Assembly (NCBI GenBank): GCA_020636895.1
Contig: JACJWZ010000002.1
Span: forward strand, 806,001-870,000
Origin: Thermoleophilales bacterium
GTDB taxonomy: Bacteria; Actinomycetota; Thermoleophilia; Solirubrobacterales; 70-9
Length of the DNA: 64,000 nucleotides
Direction: 5' to 3'
The position numbers were made by a program, and so were the translations under genes. The notes below the pieces were generated by a model. That model was given only the letters and a program-made list of their open reading frames with translations. It ran no database searches and was not told where the DNA came from. Of the stretch, positions 34,163 through 44,139 are shown piece after piece. Numbering within the stretch: position 1 is the first letter of the stretch; every line of letters begins with the position of its first letter.

Positions 34163-37100
34163 CTACCTCTTGACCTTGACCTTGAGCTTCGAGGTGCCGG
34201 ACGAGTTCCCGAACTGGTCGGTGGCGGTCACCTCGACGGTCGCCTTCGAGGCCTTCTTCTTGATCACCTTCTTGATCTTCCGCTGCGTTTTGCCGTCGAA
34301 CTTGAGCTTCAGCTTCACGTTATGTCCCGCGGCGACCCCCTGCTCGGAGTCGCCCTTGAGCTTGAAGGTCTTCTTCTTCTTGACCTTGCCGCGCTTGTCG
34401 ACGATCTTCACCTTGATCGTCCCGCCGGCCTCGATGTCGCAGACCTCGTCCTCGCAGACGGCGTTCGCGACGATCTTCTTCTTGCTCTTCTGCTGCTTGT
34501 CGCCGGAGAGGCTGAGGCGCGGGGCCTGCCCGTCGACCGGCCCGCCGGGCTGGTTGGTGCCGGGCGTCGTCACGCTCTCGCAACCGATGGTCGCGTCCTG
34601 GACGTCGGCGTTGGCGACGTCGATGCCGGGGCCGCAGTCGTCGCTGTCCGCCGTGCCGCCGTCGCGCGACTCGAGCAGATCGTCGTCAGCCCCACCGGAG
34701 AGCACGTCCGCCCCGGCGCCTCCGTCGATCGTGTCGTTGCCGCCGGCGCCGGCGAGTGCGTTGGCGCTCGCGTCGCCACTGATCGAGTCGGCGAAGGGGG
34801 TGCCAGTCACGTCGGTGATCCCGCTGAGCGAATTCGAGCCGGCGCCCGTCGCCGTCCCAGCGGCGAGGTTCACCGTGACGCCGCCGCCGCCCGGCGCGTC
34901 GGAGAAGTCCGCGAGATCGGCGCCCGGGCCGCCGTCGAGGTCGTCCGCTCCGGCGCCGCCGCGAAGCAGGTCGGCGTCGGCTCCGCCGAGCAGCCGGTCG
35001 GCGCCGGCGGAGCCCAGCAGTTCGTCGGCGCCGCCCTCGCCCGAGAGGGTCACGCCACCGCCCGTGTAGCCGGTCGCGTCGAATGTGTTAGCTGCCGCGC
35101 CGCCGGTGAGCGAGACCTCCTCGATCGCCGCCAGCGAGTCGGCGTCGCCGCCTCCGCTCAGCAGGGTGTCGGTCAGGGTCAGGTCGGCGTCGATCGTGTC
35201 AGCGAGGAAGTCGCCGGCGCCCGATTCGCCGTCGAGCGAGTCATCGCCGGTGCCCCCGGCCATCGTGTCGTCGCCCGCACCACCGAGCAGCGAGTCGTTC
35301 TCCGAGCCGCCGGAGATCAGGTCGGCGGCGTTGCCGCCGGCCAGCGAGTCCCCGCCGGCGCCGCCGCTCAGCAGGTCGACGCCGTCGCCCGCGTCGAGCG
35401 TGTCCGCTTCCGTTCCCCCGTCGAGCTGATCGGCGCCCCCGAGCGCGGTGATCGAGTCCGACCCGCCGTCACCGAAGAGGACGTTGTTCCCGGCTGCGCC
35501 GTCGATCCGATCGCCGTCGCCGCCACCGCTGATCCGGTCGCCGCCGTCGCCACCGTCGAGCGTGTCGACCCCGCTCTGGCCGTCGATCGTGTCGTCGTTC
35601 GCCGCCCCCAGCACCGAGTCGCTGCCGAGCTCGCCGTCGAGCTGGTCGGATCCGTCGCCACCGTCGATCGTGTCGGCAGCGTCGCCACCGTCGATCGTGT
35701 CGCCCCCCTGATTGCCGTCGAGCTCGTCCTCGTCGCCCCCGCCGTCGATCTCGTCGGCGCCGATCCCGCCCTCCAGCGAATCGAGGCCGAAGTCGCCGAT
35801 CAGGGTGTCGGCGCCGTTGCCGCCGGTCGCGACGTCGTTCTGGTCGCCGCCGTCGATCAGGTCGTTCGCCCCCGACCCCGAGAGCGTGTCGTTGGCGCCG
35901 GCGCCGTCGATCGACACCGGCCCGTTGGTGAACGCGACGGCGCTGATGATGTTCGGGCCGACCGAGCCGAGCAGGGAGGCCTGCTCGAAGGAATCGAGCG
36001 AGTCGCTGCCCGAGCCGGTCAACAGGGTGTCGCTGAGCGTCTGGTTCGGGGTCGCCCCCTGCTGGCGGATCTCGTCGGTGCCGGCGCCGCCGAGCAGGGA
36101 GTCGGAGAAGATGGTCCCAGTGATGGTGTCCGCCTGGCCGGCGCCGTCGATCGTCACGCCGAAGGAGCTCGTCATCGCCTCGGCATCGATCCGGTTCGCC
36201 GAGGAGCCGCCCGTGAGCGAGGCGCGCTCGAAGCCGCTCAGGGTGTCGTTGCCGTCACCCGTCGCGAGCACGTCGCTGAACTCCTGGACCGCGGCGTCCG
36301 AGGTCTGGAACAGGTAGTCGACCACCCCGGCGCCGCCGATCAGCGAGTCGCTGCCGGCCGCGCCGATCACCGTGTCGGAGGAGCCGAGCGCGTCGATGGT
36401 CACCGCGCCGGAGAACGCGCCGGCGTCGATCGTCTCCGAGGTCGGGGAGCCGGTCAGAGACGCCTGCTCGATCGAGCTCAGGGAGTTCGTGCCCGAGCCG
36501 GTCAGCTGGGTGTCGGTGAGCGTCTGGTCGCCCCCCTCGTCGACGATCCGGTCGGTGCCGGTGCCCCCGCTCAGCGTGTCGTCGTCGAGTCGCCCCTCGA
36601 GCGTGTCGTCGTCGGCGCCGCCGATCAGCGAGTCGGTGTCGTCGGTGCCGCGCAGGCTGTCGTTCCCCGCCGCTCCGTCGAGCTCCACCGGCCCGGAGTT
36701 GAACCCGCTCGCATCGAGGGTGTTGTTCGAAGCGCCGCCAGTGAGGGTCGCGGAGTCGATCTGGGTGATGCTGTCGTTTCCGGCTCCGGTCAGCAGCGTG
36801 TCGGTCAGCGTCTGGTTGGCGTCCACCGACTGGGAGATCTCGTTGCCGCCGGCGCCCCCGGTGATGAGGTCGCTGGACGCGCCGCCGACGAAGTCGTCGT
36901 TGCCGTTGTAGCCGGACATCGTCACCGGTCCGGAGAAGCCCGAGGCATCGAAGCTGTTGTCGCTGCCGCCGCCGTCGAGCGAAGCGTCGTCGAAGCCGGA
37001 AATGGTGTCGGTGTCCGCGCCGGCGGTGAGCAGCGAGTCGGTGAGGAGGAAGTCCGCGTCCGCGTTGCCCCTGATCCGGTCGGTCCCCAGACCGGCGTCG

Positions 37101-40100
37101 AGCGAATCGCCGGAAGCGGGGCTACCCACCAGGGTGTCCGAGCCGCCGAGGCCGACGAGACTGACCGTGCCGCCGGTGAAGGCCGAGGCGTCCATGTCGT
37201 TGCCGGTGGCGCCTCCGGTGAGCGAGGCGTGCTCGAAGCCCGCGAGGCTGTCGTCGTTGAACCCGGTCTCGTCGAGGATGGTGTCGCCGAGGTCCATCTG
37301 CCCGACGTCGTTGGCCTTGATCAGCAGGTCGCCGGTGCCGCCGCCCGCGTCGAGGCTGTCGCCGCCGCTGTCGGCGGCTGGAAGGAGGGTGTCGTCGCCT
37401 CCGAGCGCCGCCATCGTGACCCCGCCGGCCGATGCGCCACCGGTGAAGTCCGAGGCATCGAGCTCCTGCGCGCCGGCGGTGCCGGTGAGCGATGCCCGCT
37501 CGACGCCGGCGAGCGTGTCGTTGCCGGCGCCCGTGATCAGCGAGTCGCCGAGGTCGACGTCGGCGGCGGAGGCCTGGATGACCCGGTCGCCGAAGTCGTC
37601 GCCGCCGTCGATGCTGTCGCTGCCCGCCGTGCCGATGAAGTCGTCGAATCCGGCATCGCCGAACATCGTCGCCGGTCCGGAGAAATCGGACGCGTCGAAC
37701 GAGTTGGCCGCCGTGGTCCCAGACAGCGAGGCCGTCTCGAAGGAGGAGATGTCCACGGTGTCGGCGCCATCGATGAGCTGGGTGTCGCCGAGGTCGATGT
37801 CCGTGCCGGTGTGGATCACGCGATCGGTCCCGGCGCCACCGAGCACCTCCATGGGGTTGAAGGTCGTCGTCATGTGGTCGTTGCCACCGGATCCGCGGAT
37901 CGAGTCCTGGCCGTCGCCGACGATCGTGTCGGAGTCGGCACCGCCGTCCACCAGATCGGCGAAGGTCCCGGCGTTCGGCAGGCTGTCGTTGCCGGCGCCG
38001 CCGAGCAGAGTCTCAGGGTTGCCGCCGCCAACGATCGTGTCGCTACCGCCGGCGCCGTCGAGGACCTTCGTCTCGAAGCTGGCCGACCCCGATCCGTCGA
38101 TCGAGTTGTCGCCCGCGCCTCCGGTCAGGGAGATGTTGTCGACCGAGCTGACCGTGTCGGTGCCCTGACCGGCCGCGGTGATCTGGACGCCGGCCATGCT
38201 GAAGTCGGTGTCCGCGACCCGTACGTAGAGGTCGCCTGCGTCGCCGCCGCCGAAGATCTGGTCGCTTGCGTCACCGCTGGTGATCGTGTCGTCGCCACCG
38301 CCGGCCTGCACGGTCGTCGGGCCGCCGAAGCCCGACGTGTCGATGGCGTTGGCGGAGAGGCCCGCGGTCAGCGATGCCTCGTCGAACCCGGAGATGGTGT
38401 CGTCCTCCGCGTTGCTGATCCCGAGCAGGGTGTCGCTGAGGGTCAGATCCGCGTCGGCCGAGGCGACCACGCGGTCGGTGCCGCTGCCGGCGTGGAGCGA
38501 GTCGCCGAAGGCGGTGCCCGTCAGCGTGTCGCCCGCGCCCTCGCCGCTCAGCGTGACGGCGCCGGCGGCGAACCCGGACGCATCGATGTTGTTGGCCGAG
38601 GCGCCGCCGGTCAGCGAGGCGGTCTCGATCCCAGCCAGCGAGTCGTTGCTGGCCGCCACCAGGGCCGATCCGGTCAGCGTCTGATTGGTGTCCGACACCT
38701 GCTCGATGCGGTCGCCGGTGCCGGAGCCCCCGTTCAGGCTGTCGTTCTGGGACCCGCCGAGGAGCGTGTCGTTGCCCCCGGCGGCGTCCAGGCTCACCGC
38801 GCCGGGCGTGAAAGCGCTCGCGTCGAGCTTGTTGGCCGAGGCGCCGCCGGTCAGGGACGCGCGCTCCACCCCGGAGAGGGTGTCGGTGCCGAGGCCGGTC
38901 AACTGGGAGTTGGTCAGCGTCTGCGAGGCGTCGGCCTGCTGAACCACCCGATCCGAGTCCGCGCCGCCGACGAGCGAGTCGCTACCGCTGCCGGCGAGCA
39001 TCGTGTCGTTGCCGGCGAGCGCATCGATCGACACCGCGCCGTTGAACGCCGAGGCGTCGAAGCTGTTCGACGTCGCGCCGCCGGTCAGCGACGCCTGCTC
39101 GATGCTGCTGAGGGTGTCGATCTCCGCGCCGCCGCCGAGGCCGCTGGTCAGCGAGCTGTTGGTGAGGACCTGGTTCTGATCCTCGGCGTGGACGATCCGA
39201 TCGGTCCCGGTGCCGCCGATCAGCGAGTCCTCCGCCAGGGACCCGAGGCCGCCGGAGAGCGTGTCGTTGCCGCCGGCGCCGTCGAGCGTCACCGACCCCG
39301 CGAACCCCGATGCCGCGATCGAGTTGGCCGACGCGCCCCCGGTGATCGAGACCTCGTCGATCCCGCTCAGCGTGTCCGTGACGATCCCGCTCGTCAGCTG
39401 GCCCGATGTGAGGGTGTGGTTCGTGTTCCCGCCTGCGAGCACCCGGTTGAGGCCGAAGTTGCCGGAGAGGGAGTCGGCGGCGACACCGCCGATCAGCGTG
39501 TTGTCCCCATCGCCGGCGGCCAGCGTGACCGAGCCGCTGAATCCCGAGGCGTCGAGGCTGTCGGCGCCGACGCCCGTCGAGAGCGACACGCGCTCGATCG
39601 AGTTGATCTCGTCGGTCCCGGCACCCGCGAACTTGCTGTCGTCGAAGCTGTAGGCGACGCTGCCGAGCCCGTCGAACTGGAACAGCGTGTCGATGCCGGT
39701 GCCACCCGCCAGGGTGTCGTCATCGTCGTCGGCCCCGCCCCCGGGAGTCGCGTCGAGATCGATGCTGTCGTTGCCGGCGCCGGCGAGGACCGAGTCGGCG
39801 CCGGCGTCACCGATGATCGAGTCCGCATCGTTGCCCGCGGACAGGGTGTCACCGCCGCCCTCCCCTTCCAGGGTGTCGATCCCGTCGTCGCCCACCAGAG
39901 AGTCCGCGGCACCCGAACCGTCGAGGCTGTCGCCATCGATGCCGCCGTCGAGGGTGCTCGTGAATGTGCCGGCCTCCAGGGTGTCCGCGCCGCCTTCGCC
40001 GAGCAGGCTCTCGCCGGCGCTGGTTGGACTGCTGCTCAGGAGGTCGTTCTCGCCACCCCCCTCGAGCGTGTTGGCTCCCTGCTCCCCGTCGAGGGTGTCC

Positions 40101-41896
40101 TCGTCGTCGCCCCCGTCGATGAAGTCCGCGCCCTGGTTGCCGTCGACCGAGTCGTCGCCGGCGTCTCCGAACAGGGTGTTGGCGTTGTCGTCGCCGATCA
40201 GCGTGTCGTCGAAGTCTGTACCGAAGGCGCCTTCGATCGAGTCGAGCGTGTCCGTGCCCGCCCCCGTGACGGTGTCGCTCGCGAAGACGCTTCCCGACAA
40301 GTCGATGGTCAGCCCGCTGCCGGCCTGGCTGTAGGAGGCGATGTCTGTGCCCGCCTCGCCGTCGATCACGTCGTTGCCGGTGTCACCGCCCTGGATGGTG
40401 TCGTCGTTGTCGCCGCCGAGCATCGTGTCGTTGCCGCCACGGCCGTTGATGGTGTCGTTGCCCGTGCCACCGAGCATCGAGTCGGCGTGAGTCGACGACT
40501 GCGAGTCGAGCGTGTCGTTGCCGCTGCCGCCCGAGAGGGTCGACCCGCCTGCGGACGCCCCGTCCAGCTCGTCGGAGCCGCCGTTGCCCACCAGCGAGCT
40601 GCTGGCGGCCGCGGCCGTGAGCGTGTCGTCCTCGGGACCCCCGATCGCGCTCTCGATCGCGGTCAGGCTGTCGGCGGTGGGAGCCTGCCCGGTCGCCTTG
40701 CCCGCGCCGAGGTCCGCGGAGATGGGGTTGACGGCAGAGCTGAAGTCGACGGTGTCGTTGGCGCCGGCGCCGTTGACCGAGTCGTCCCCGGTCCCAGGGG
40801 AGATCAGGTCCGTGCCCGAGCCGCCGACGATCGTGTCGTCGTTGTCGTCGCCCGAGAGGCTGTTCTGCGTGGTCCCCTGCGGGCCCTGCATCGAGTCGGT
40901 GCCGGCGCCGCCGAGCACGGTGACGTCCGCTGGAGCGAGCGCGGTGTAGTCGGTGTTGAGGACGCCGCTGAGATCAATCGAATCCGCGCCGCCGCCGCCG
41001 GAGACGGAGATCGAGGTGGTCCCCGAGCACGGTGCGGGGAATGGGGTCCCGCTCGGGAACTGCTGGGGGCCGCCGCCGATGTCGTACTCGACCCAGAGCC
41101 CGTTGCAGGTCACCGTCAGTTGGTCGGAGCCGTTGTTCGAGACGAAGGTGAGCGCCCCGGTGCTCGTGTTCCAGCTCGTGGTCGTCCAGCTCGCCTGCGC
41201 CAGCCCGGCGGAGAGCCCGAACGACAGCCCGAACGCGACGCTTGCCGCGAGCGCGGCGAGACCGGCGCGGACACGGCCCGCGATCGGGCCCGGCGCCCGT
41301 TGGCGGCAGTCGCGTCGCAGGCGCCGTTCGAGCCGGCGGCCGAGTTGGCGCCGGGCGCGCCGGTTCAGGCCCGGCGCCTCGGGCGGGTCGAGCTCGGACT
41401 CCAGGAAGGCCACGGCCTCTGAGCTCGAGAGCGGCCCCACATACGTGGGAGCGAGACAAAGAGGGCCATCCGAAGCGACGTCGAGCAGGAGGGCACCGAC
41501 CCGCGGACCCAGCAACGCCGCGGCGTCGAGCGCCGCGCTCGCATGCGCGCCGGCGCCCGCCAGCGCGAGCGGCAGGCCACGGGTCTCCGGTAGGCGCGCC
41601 AGCTCGGCGGCGACGTCGACCAGAGCCCGTGGATCCGGGCCGGCTGCAAGCAGGCGAACGGAGCCGGCCAGGTCGGACGATGGGATCGGACCCGTCCCCG
41701 CTCCGAGCACCAGGGCGCGCGGTCGGTGCGGGAGGCGGACCTCGACCGCGTGTCCCGCGAGATCGGTGGAGAAGACCACCTGATCGCCCTCGAGGCGTGG
41801 GGTCGCCCCGCGGGAGAGCGTGGGCGCTCCGATCCCGGGCAGGCCCCTGTCCGGGGGCCGACGGTAGCTATGCAGGCGTCTCTGCGTAGGGCGCAA
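34163..41896 (-). CDS. Giant RTX-like repeat protein with N-terminal hydrolase-like domain (2577 aa)
   Basis: Residues 1-170 resemble the small alpha/beta hydrolase (dienelactone hydrolase-like) fold: RALVLGAGTGPIPSSDLAG and GLPLALAGAGAHASAALDAA. The nucleophile elbow GxSxG reads GAGAH, so Ser is missing. A basic segment and a hydrophobic stretch (about 212-235, AGLAALAASVAFGLSFGLSAG) then act as a signal or anchor. From 240 to about 2440 there are GGxGxD repeats and two alternating module types with DASxF and LTGG motifs, implying a calcium-bound beta-roll fibre. The last 135 residues are Lys-rich (KVKIVDKRGKVKKKK type), like a wall-binding tail. The start is TTG 41896; a start nearer the hydrophobic stretch is possible. 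Confidence 0.8.
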   Translation of the reverse strand: MRPTQRRLHSYRRPPDRGLPGIGAPTLSRGATPRLEGDQVVFSTDLAGHAVEVRLPHRPRALVLGAGTGPIPSSDLAGSVRLLAAGPDPRALVDVAAELARLPETRGLPLALAGAGAHASAALDAAALLGPRVGALLLDVASDGPLCLAPTYVGPLSSSEAVAFLESELDPPEAPGLNRRARRQLGRRLERRLRRDCRQRAPGPIAGRVRAGLAALAASVAFGLSFGLSAGLAQASWTTTSWNTSTGALTFVSNNGSDQLTVTCNGLWVEYDIGGGPQQFPSGTPFPAPCSGTTSISVSGGGGADSIDLSGVLNTDYTALAPADVTVLGGAGTDSMQGPQGTTQNSLSGDDNDDTIVGGSGTDLISPGTGDDSVNGAGANDTVDFSSAVNPISADLGAGKATGQAPTADSLTAIESAIGGPEDDTLTAAAASSSLVGNGGSDELDGASAGGSTLSGGSGNDTLDSQSSTHADSMLGGTGNDTINGRGGNDTMLGGDNDDTIQGGDTGNDVIDGEAGTDIASYSQAGSGLTIDLSGSVFASDTVTGAGTDTLDSIEGAFGTDFDDTLIGDDNANTLFGDAGDDSVDGNQGADFIDGGDDEDTLDGEQGANTLEGGGENDLLSSSPTSAGESLLGEGGADTLEAGTFTSTLDGGIDGDSLDGSGAADSLVGDDGIDTLEGEGGGDTLSAGNDADSIIGDAGADSVLAGAGNDSIDLDATPGGGADDDDDTLAGGTGIDTLFQFDGLGSVAYSFDDSKFAGAGTDEINSIERVSLSTGVGADSLDASGFSGSVTLAAGDGDNTLIGGVAADSLSGNFGLNRVLAGGNTNHTLTSGQLTSGIVTDTLSGIDEVSITGGASANSIAASGFAGSVTLDGAGGNDTLSGGLGSLAEDSLIGGTGTDRIVHAEDQNQVLTNSSLTSGLGGGAEIDTLSSIEQASLTGGATSNSFDASAFNGAVSIDALAGNDTMLAGSGSDSLVGGADSDRVVQQADASQTLTNSQLTGLGTDTLSGVERASLTGGASANKLDASAFTPGAVSLDAAGGNDTLLGGSQNDSLNGGSGTGDRIEQVSDTNQTLTGSALVAASNDSLAGIETASLTGGASANNIDASGFAAGAVTLSGEGAGDTLTGTAFGDSLHAGSGTDRVVASADADLTLSDTLLGISNAEDDTISGFDEASLTAGLSANAIDTSGFGGPTTVQAGGGDDTITSGDASDQIFGGGDAGDLYVRVADTDFSMAGVQITAAGQGTDTVSSVDNISLTGGAGDNSIDGSGSASFETKVLDGAGGSDTIVGGGNPETLLGGAGNDSLPNAGTFADLVDGGADSDTIVGDGQDSIRGSGGNDHMTTTFNPMEVLGGAGTDRVIHTGTDIDLGDTQLIDGADTVDISSFETASLSGTTAANSFDASDFSGPATMFGDAGFDDFIGTAGSDSIDGGDDFGDRVIQASAADVDLGDSLITGAGNDTLAGVERASLTGTAGAQELDASDFTGGASAGGVTMAALGGDDTLLPAADSGGDSLDAGGGTGDLLIKANDVGQMDLGDTILDETGFNDDSLAGFEHASLTGGATGNDMDASAFTGGTVSLVGLGGSDTLVGSPASGDSLDAGLGTDRIRGNADADFLLTDSLLTAGADTDTISGFDDASLDGGGSDNSFDASGFSGPVTMSGYNGNDDFVGGASSDLITGGAGGNEISQSVDANQTLTDTLLTGAGNDSITQIDSATLTGGASNNTLDASGFNSGPVELDGAAGNDSLRGTDDTDSLIGGADDDTLEGRLDDDTLSGGTGTDRIVDEGGDQTLTDTQLTGSGTNSLSSIEQASLTGSPTSETIDAGAFSGAVTIDALGSSDTVIGAAGSDSLIGGAGVVDYLFQTSDAAVQEFSDVLATGDGNDTLSGFERASLTGGSSANRIDAEAMTSSFGVTIDGAGQADTITGTIFSDSLLGGAGTDEIRQQGATPNQTLSDTLLTGSGSDSLDSFEQASLLGSVGPNIISAVAFTNGPVSIDGAGANDTLSGSGANDLIDGGDQNDVATGGNGADTLIGDFGLDSLEGGIGADEIDGGGDEDELDGNQGGDTIDGGDAADTIDGGDGSDQLDGELGSDSVLGAANDDTIDGQSGVDTLDGGDGGDRISGGGDGDRIDGAAGNNVLFGDGGSDSITALGGADQLDGGTEADTLDAGDGVDLLSGGAGGDSLAGGNAADLISGGSENDSLLGGAGDDTMAGGTGDDSLDGESGAGDFLADTIDADLTLTDTLLSGGGDADSLAAIEEVSLTGGAAANTFDATGYTGGGVTLSGEGGADELLGSAGADRLLGGADADLLRGGAGADDLDGGPGADLADFSDAPGGGGVTVNLAAGTATGAGSNSLSGITDVTGTPFADSISGDASANALAGAGGNDTIDGGAGADVLSGGADDDLLESRDGGTADSDDCGPGIDVANADVQDATIGCESVTTPGTNQPGGPVDGQAPRLSLSGDKQQKSKKKIVANAVCEDEVCDIEAGGTIKVKIVDKRGKVKKKKTFKLKGDSEQGVAAGHNVKLKLKFDGKTQRKIKKVIKKKASKATVEVTATDQFGNSSGTSKLKVKVKR

Positions 41897-42062
41897 CGGC
41901 CCTAGCCACCCCTAGCGACACGATCGGAATTGTTGACGGCTCATCCCCCCTTGGGATGTAGTCCTCGTAGCTCCCCGGATGCAGTCGCACCGTAACCGAT
42001 TCTCGTGGAGGGGAGCGCTGCTTCCCCTATCTCGCATCTCACGCGCCGGATCCCAATCGACT

Positions 42063-42068
42063 TAGGAT
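42063..42068 (+). promoter_or_regulatory. -10 box TAGGAT of a leaderless gene
   Basis: TAGGAT ends 7 nt before GTG 42076. The 179-bp gap to the RTX gene has no ORF; it holds a doubled CCCTAG motif at about 41901-41914. Confidence 0.55.
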
Positions 42069-42075
42069 CAGGCCG

Positions 42076-43299
42076 GTGCACGTCCTCTTCGTCCACAAGA
42101 ACTTCCCCGCCCAGTTCGGCCACATCGGCGCTCGCGGCGTCGCCGAGCGCGGGTGGACGGCGACCTTCGTCTCCGAGAAGCCGCCGGGGGAGGCCGGTGG
42201 GGTCCGCAACGTCCAGTACCGGCCGCGCGGCGGGGCGTCGGAGGGCACGCATTACCTCTCCCGTACGTTCGAGAACGGGATCTGGCACGCCGCAGGCGTC
42301 TACGAGGCGCTGAAGCCGGTCTCGGCGGCGATCAGCCCCGACCTGATCGTCGGCCACTCCGGCTGGGGCTCGACGCTCTTTCTGCGCGAGCTCTACCCGG
42401 ACGCCAAGGTGATCAACTACTTCGAGTACTTCTACCGCCCGCGCGACTCCGATCTCGACTTCCGCAAGGAGATCCCCGTGGGCGAGATCGACCGGCTCCG
42501 CAGCCCCGCCCGCAACGCGATGATCCTGCTCGATCTCGAGTACTGCGACGCGGGGTACTCGCCGACGGCCTACCAGCACGACCTGATGCCGGAGCCCTAC
42601 CACGACAAGGTCCGGGTGATCCACGACGGGATCGACACCTCGGTCTGGCATCGGCGCGAGCTGCCCGAGCGCCGGATCGGCAATCTGCGCCTGGCCGAGG
42701 GAGAGCGGCTCGTCACCTACGTCTCCCGCGGGATGGAGATGATGCGCGGCTTCGACGTCTTCATGAAGACGGCGAAGCGGATCTGCGACGCCCGCGACGA
42801 CGTCCGCTTCGTCGTCGTCGGCTCCGACCGGGTCGCCTACGGGGGCGACCTGCGCCACACCGGCGGCCGCAGCTTCAAAGACCACGTCCTCGCCACCGGC
42901 GACTACGACCTCGACCGGATCCACTTCGTCGGCAACGTCAAGCCGGCGATCCTCGCCGACCTGCTCAGCCTCTCCGATCTTCACTTCTACCTGACGGTTC
43001 CGTTCGTGCTGAGCTGGTCCTGTCTGGACGCGATGGCGTGCGGCGCGACGATGCTCTGCTCGGATACGGCTCCGGTCCGCGAGGTGATCAGCGACGGCGA
43101 GAACGGCTACCTCGTCGACTTCTTCGACGACGCCGCCTTCGCCGAGCGCGCGCTGGAGGTGCTGGCGGACCCGTCCCGCCATCGCGAGGCCGTCGGCCGC
43201 GCGGCCGAGGCGACGGTCGCAGAGCGCTACGCGCTCGACGTCACGTTCCCGGAGATGGCCGAGTTCTACGAGGAGATCGCCGCCAGAGGAGGGTCCTGA
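42076..43299 (+). CDS. Glycosyltransferase, GT4-like GT-B fold (407 aa)
   Basis: Transfers a sugar from a nucleotide donor; the acceptor is unknown. The N-terminal domain starts MHVLFVHKNFPAQFGHIGARG, and the C-terminal Rossmann domain contains VTYVSRGMEMMRGFDVFM, FVVVGSDR, IHFVGNVKP and the donor-site segment SWSCLDAMACGATMLCSDTAP. The usual E-x7-E donor motif is replaced by S-x-D-AMACG, so it is a divergent GT4. It overlaps the following methyltransferase by 1 nt. Confidence 0.88.
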   Translation: MHVLFVHKNFPAQFGHIGARGVAERGWTATFVSEKPPGEAGGVRNVQYRPRGGASEGTHYLSRTFENGIWHAAGVYEALKPVSAAISPDLIVGHSGWGSTLFLRELYPDAKVINYFEYFYRPRDSDLDFRKEIPVGEIDRLRSPARNAMILLDLEYCDAGYSPTAYQHDLMPEPYHDKVRVIHDGIDTSVWHRRELPERRIGNLRLAEGERLVTYVSRGMEMMRGFDVFMKTAKRICDARDDVRFVVVGSDRVAYGGDLRHTGGRSFKDHVLATGDYDLDRIHFVGNVKPAILADLLSLSDLHFYLTVPFVLSWSCLDAMACGATMLCSDTAPVREVISDGENGYLVDFFDDAAFAERALEVLADPSRHREAVGRAAEATVAERYALDVTFPEMAEFYEEIAARGGS

Positions 43300-44132
43300 T
43301 GTGGCCGTTCTGGGACTCGGTGATCGCGCCCCTGCTCGACGCGGCCGGGTCGCGCACGATCGTCGAGATCGGCGCCGAGCAGGGCCGCACGACGCGTATG
43401 CTGCTCCAACGGGCCGCCCGGGTGGGCGGCCGGGTCGAGGCGATCGACCCGGCTCCGCGGCTCGACGTCAGCCGCTGGGAGCTCGAGCACGGTGAGCGGC
43501 TGCGATTCCACCGCGCCCGTAGCGTCGATGCGCTCCCGACCCTCGCCGCCGTCGATGCCGCCCTCATCGATGGCGATCACAACTGGCACACGGTCCACTC
43601 CGAGCTGACGCTGCTCGCGCGCGTCGCCGCGGCCGGGTCGCAGCCGCTGCCGCTGATCATCGCCCACGACGCGGGCTGGCCCTACGGCCGTCGCGACATG
43701 TACTACGACCCGCACTCCCTCCCCCGCGAGGCGCGGCATGACGCCGTCCGCTCGGGGGTCCTCCCCGGCAGGTCGGAGCTCTCGCCGAAGGGGATCAACG
43801 CGGGGCACTGGAACGCGACCCATGAGGGTGGCCGGCGCAACGGGGTACTGACCGCGATCGAGGACTTCGTGGCCAACGCCGACGAGCAGATCACCACCGC
43901 GGTCATCCCCGGCTGGCATGGGCTCGCCGTCGTCGCCTCCGAGCCCCGGCTCGCCGTCGGGCCCGACCTGCGCGCCGAACTCGTACGGCTGCGCTCTCCG
44001 GCCTTCCTCGGCGAGCAGGCCGAGCGCCTGGAGCGGGCCCGGATCCTCGCCGGGTTGCGGCCCCAGCGAACGCGAGCGGGTGACGGCGGCTCGACCCGCG
44101 ACTACGGGATGCTTGACGAGCCCGGCACCTGA
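43299..44132 (+). CDS. Class I SAM-dependent methyltransferase-like protein (277 aa)
   Basis: The nucleotide-binding motif TIVEIGAEQGRTTRMLLQRA (residues 19-38) and VEAIDPAP fit a class I methyltransferase of the Methyltransf_24 type. DAALIDGDHNWHTVHSEL is the characteristic acidic motif after strand 4, and AHDAGWPYGRRDMYY follows. The C-terminal tail (about 230-277) is Arg-rich. The substrate is unknown; pairing with a glycosyltransferase suggests modification of a glycan or lipid. ATG 43299 overlaps the upstream stop (TGATG). It converges with thrC, 7 bp apart. Confidence 0.82.
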   Translation: MWPFWDSVIAPLLDAAGSRTIVEIGAEQGRTTRMLLQRAARVGGRVEAIDPAPRLDVSRWELEHGERLRFHRARSVDALPTLAAVDAALIDGDHNWHTVHSELTLLARVAAAGSQPLPLIIAHDAGWPYGRRDMYYDPHSLPREARHDAVRSGVLPGRSELSPKGINAGHWNATHEGGRRNGVLTAIEDFVANADEQITTAVIPGWHGLAVVASEPRLAVGPDLRAELVRLRSPAFLGEQAERLERARILAGLRPQRTRAGDGGSTRDYGMLDEPGT

Positions 44133-44139
44133 TCGCCTC

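Noticed and set aside
34163..41300. Possible CRISPR or satellite array because of many short repeats
   Set aside because: The repeats are imperfect, multiples of three, and translate to GGxGxD-type motifs; there are no uniform spacers or cas genes.
34106..41422. Very long open frame (2438 codons) on the plus strand opposite the giant RTX gene
   Set aside because: It is the antisense of a low-stop, high-GC repeat region. The translation is Val/Ala/Arg/Asp-rich without domains, while the minus strand gives calcium-binding repeats and a signal segment.
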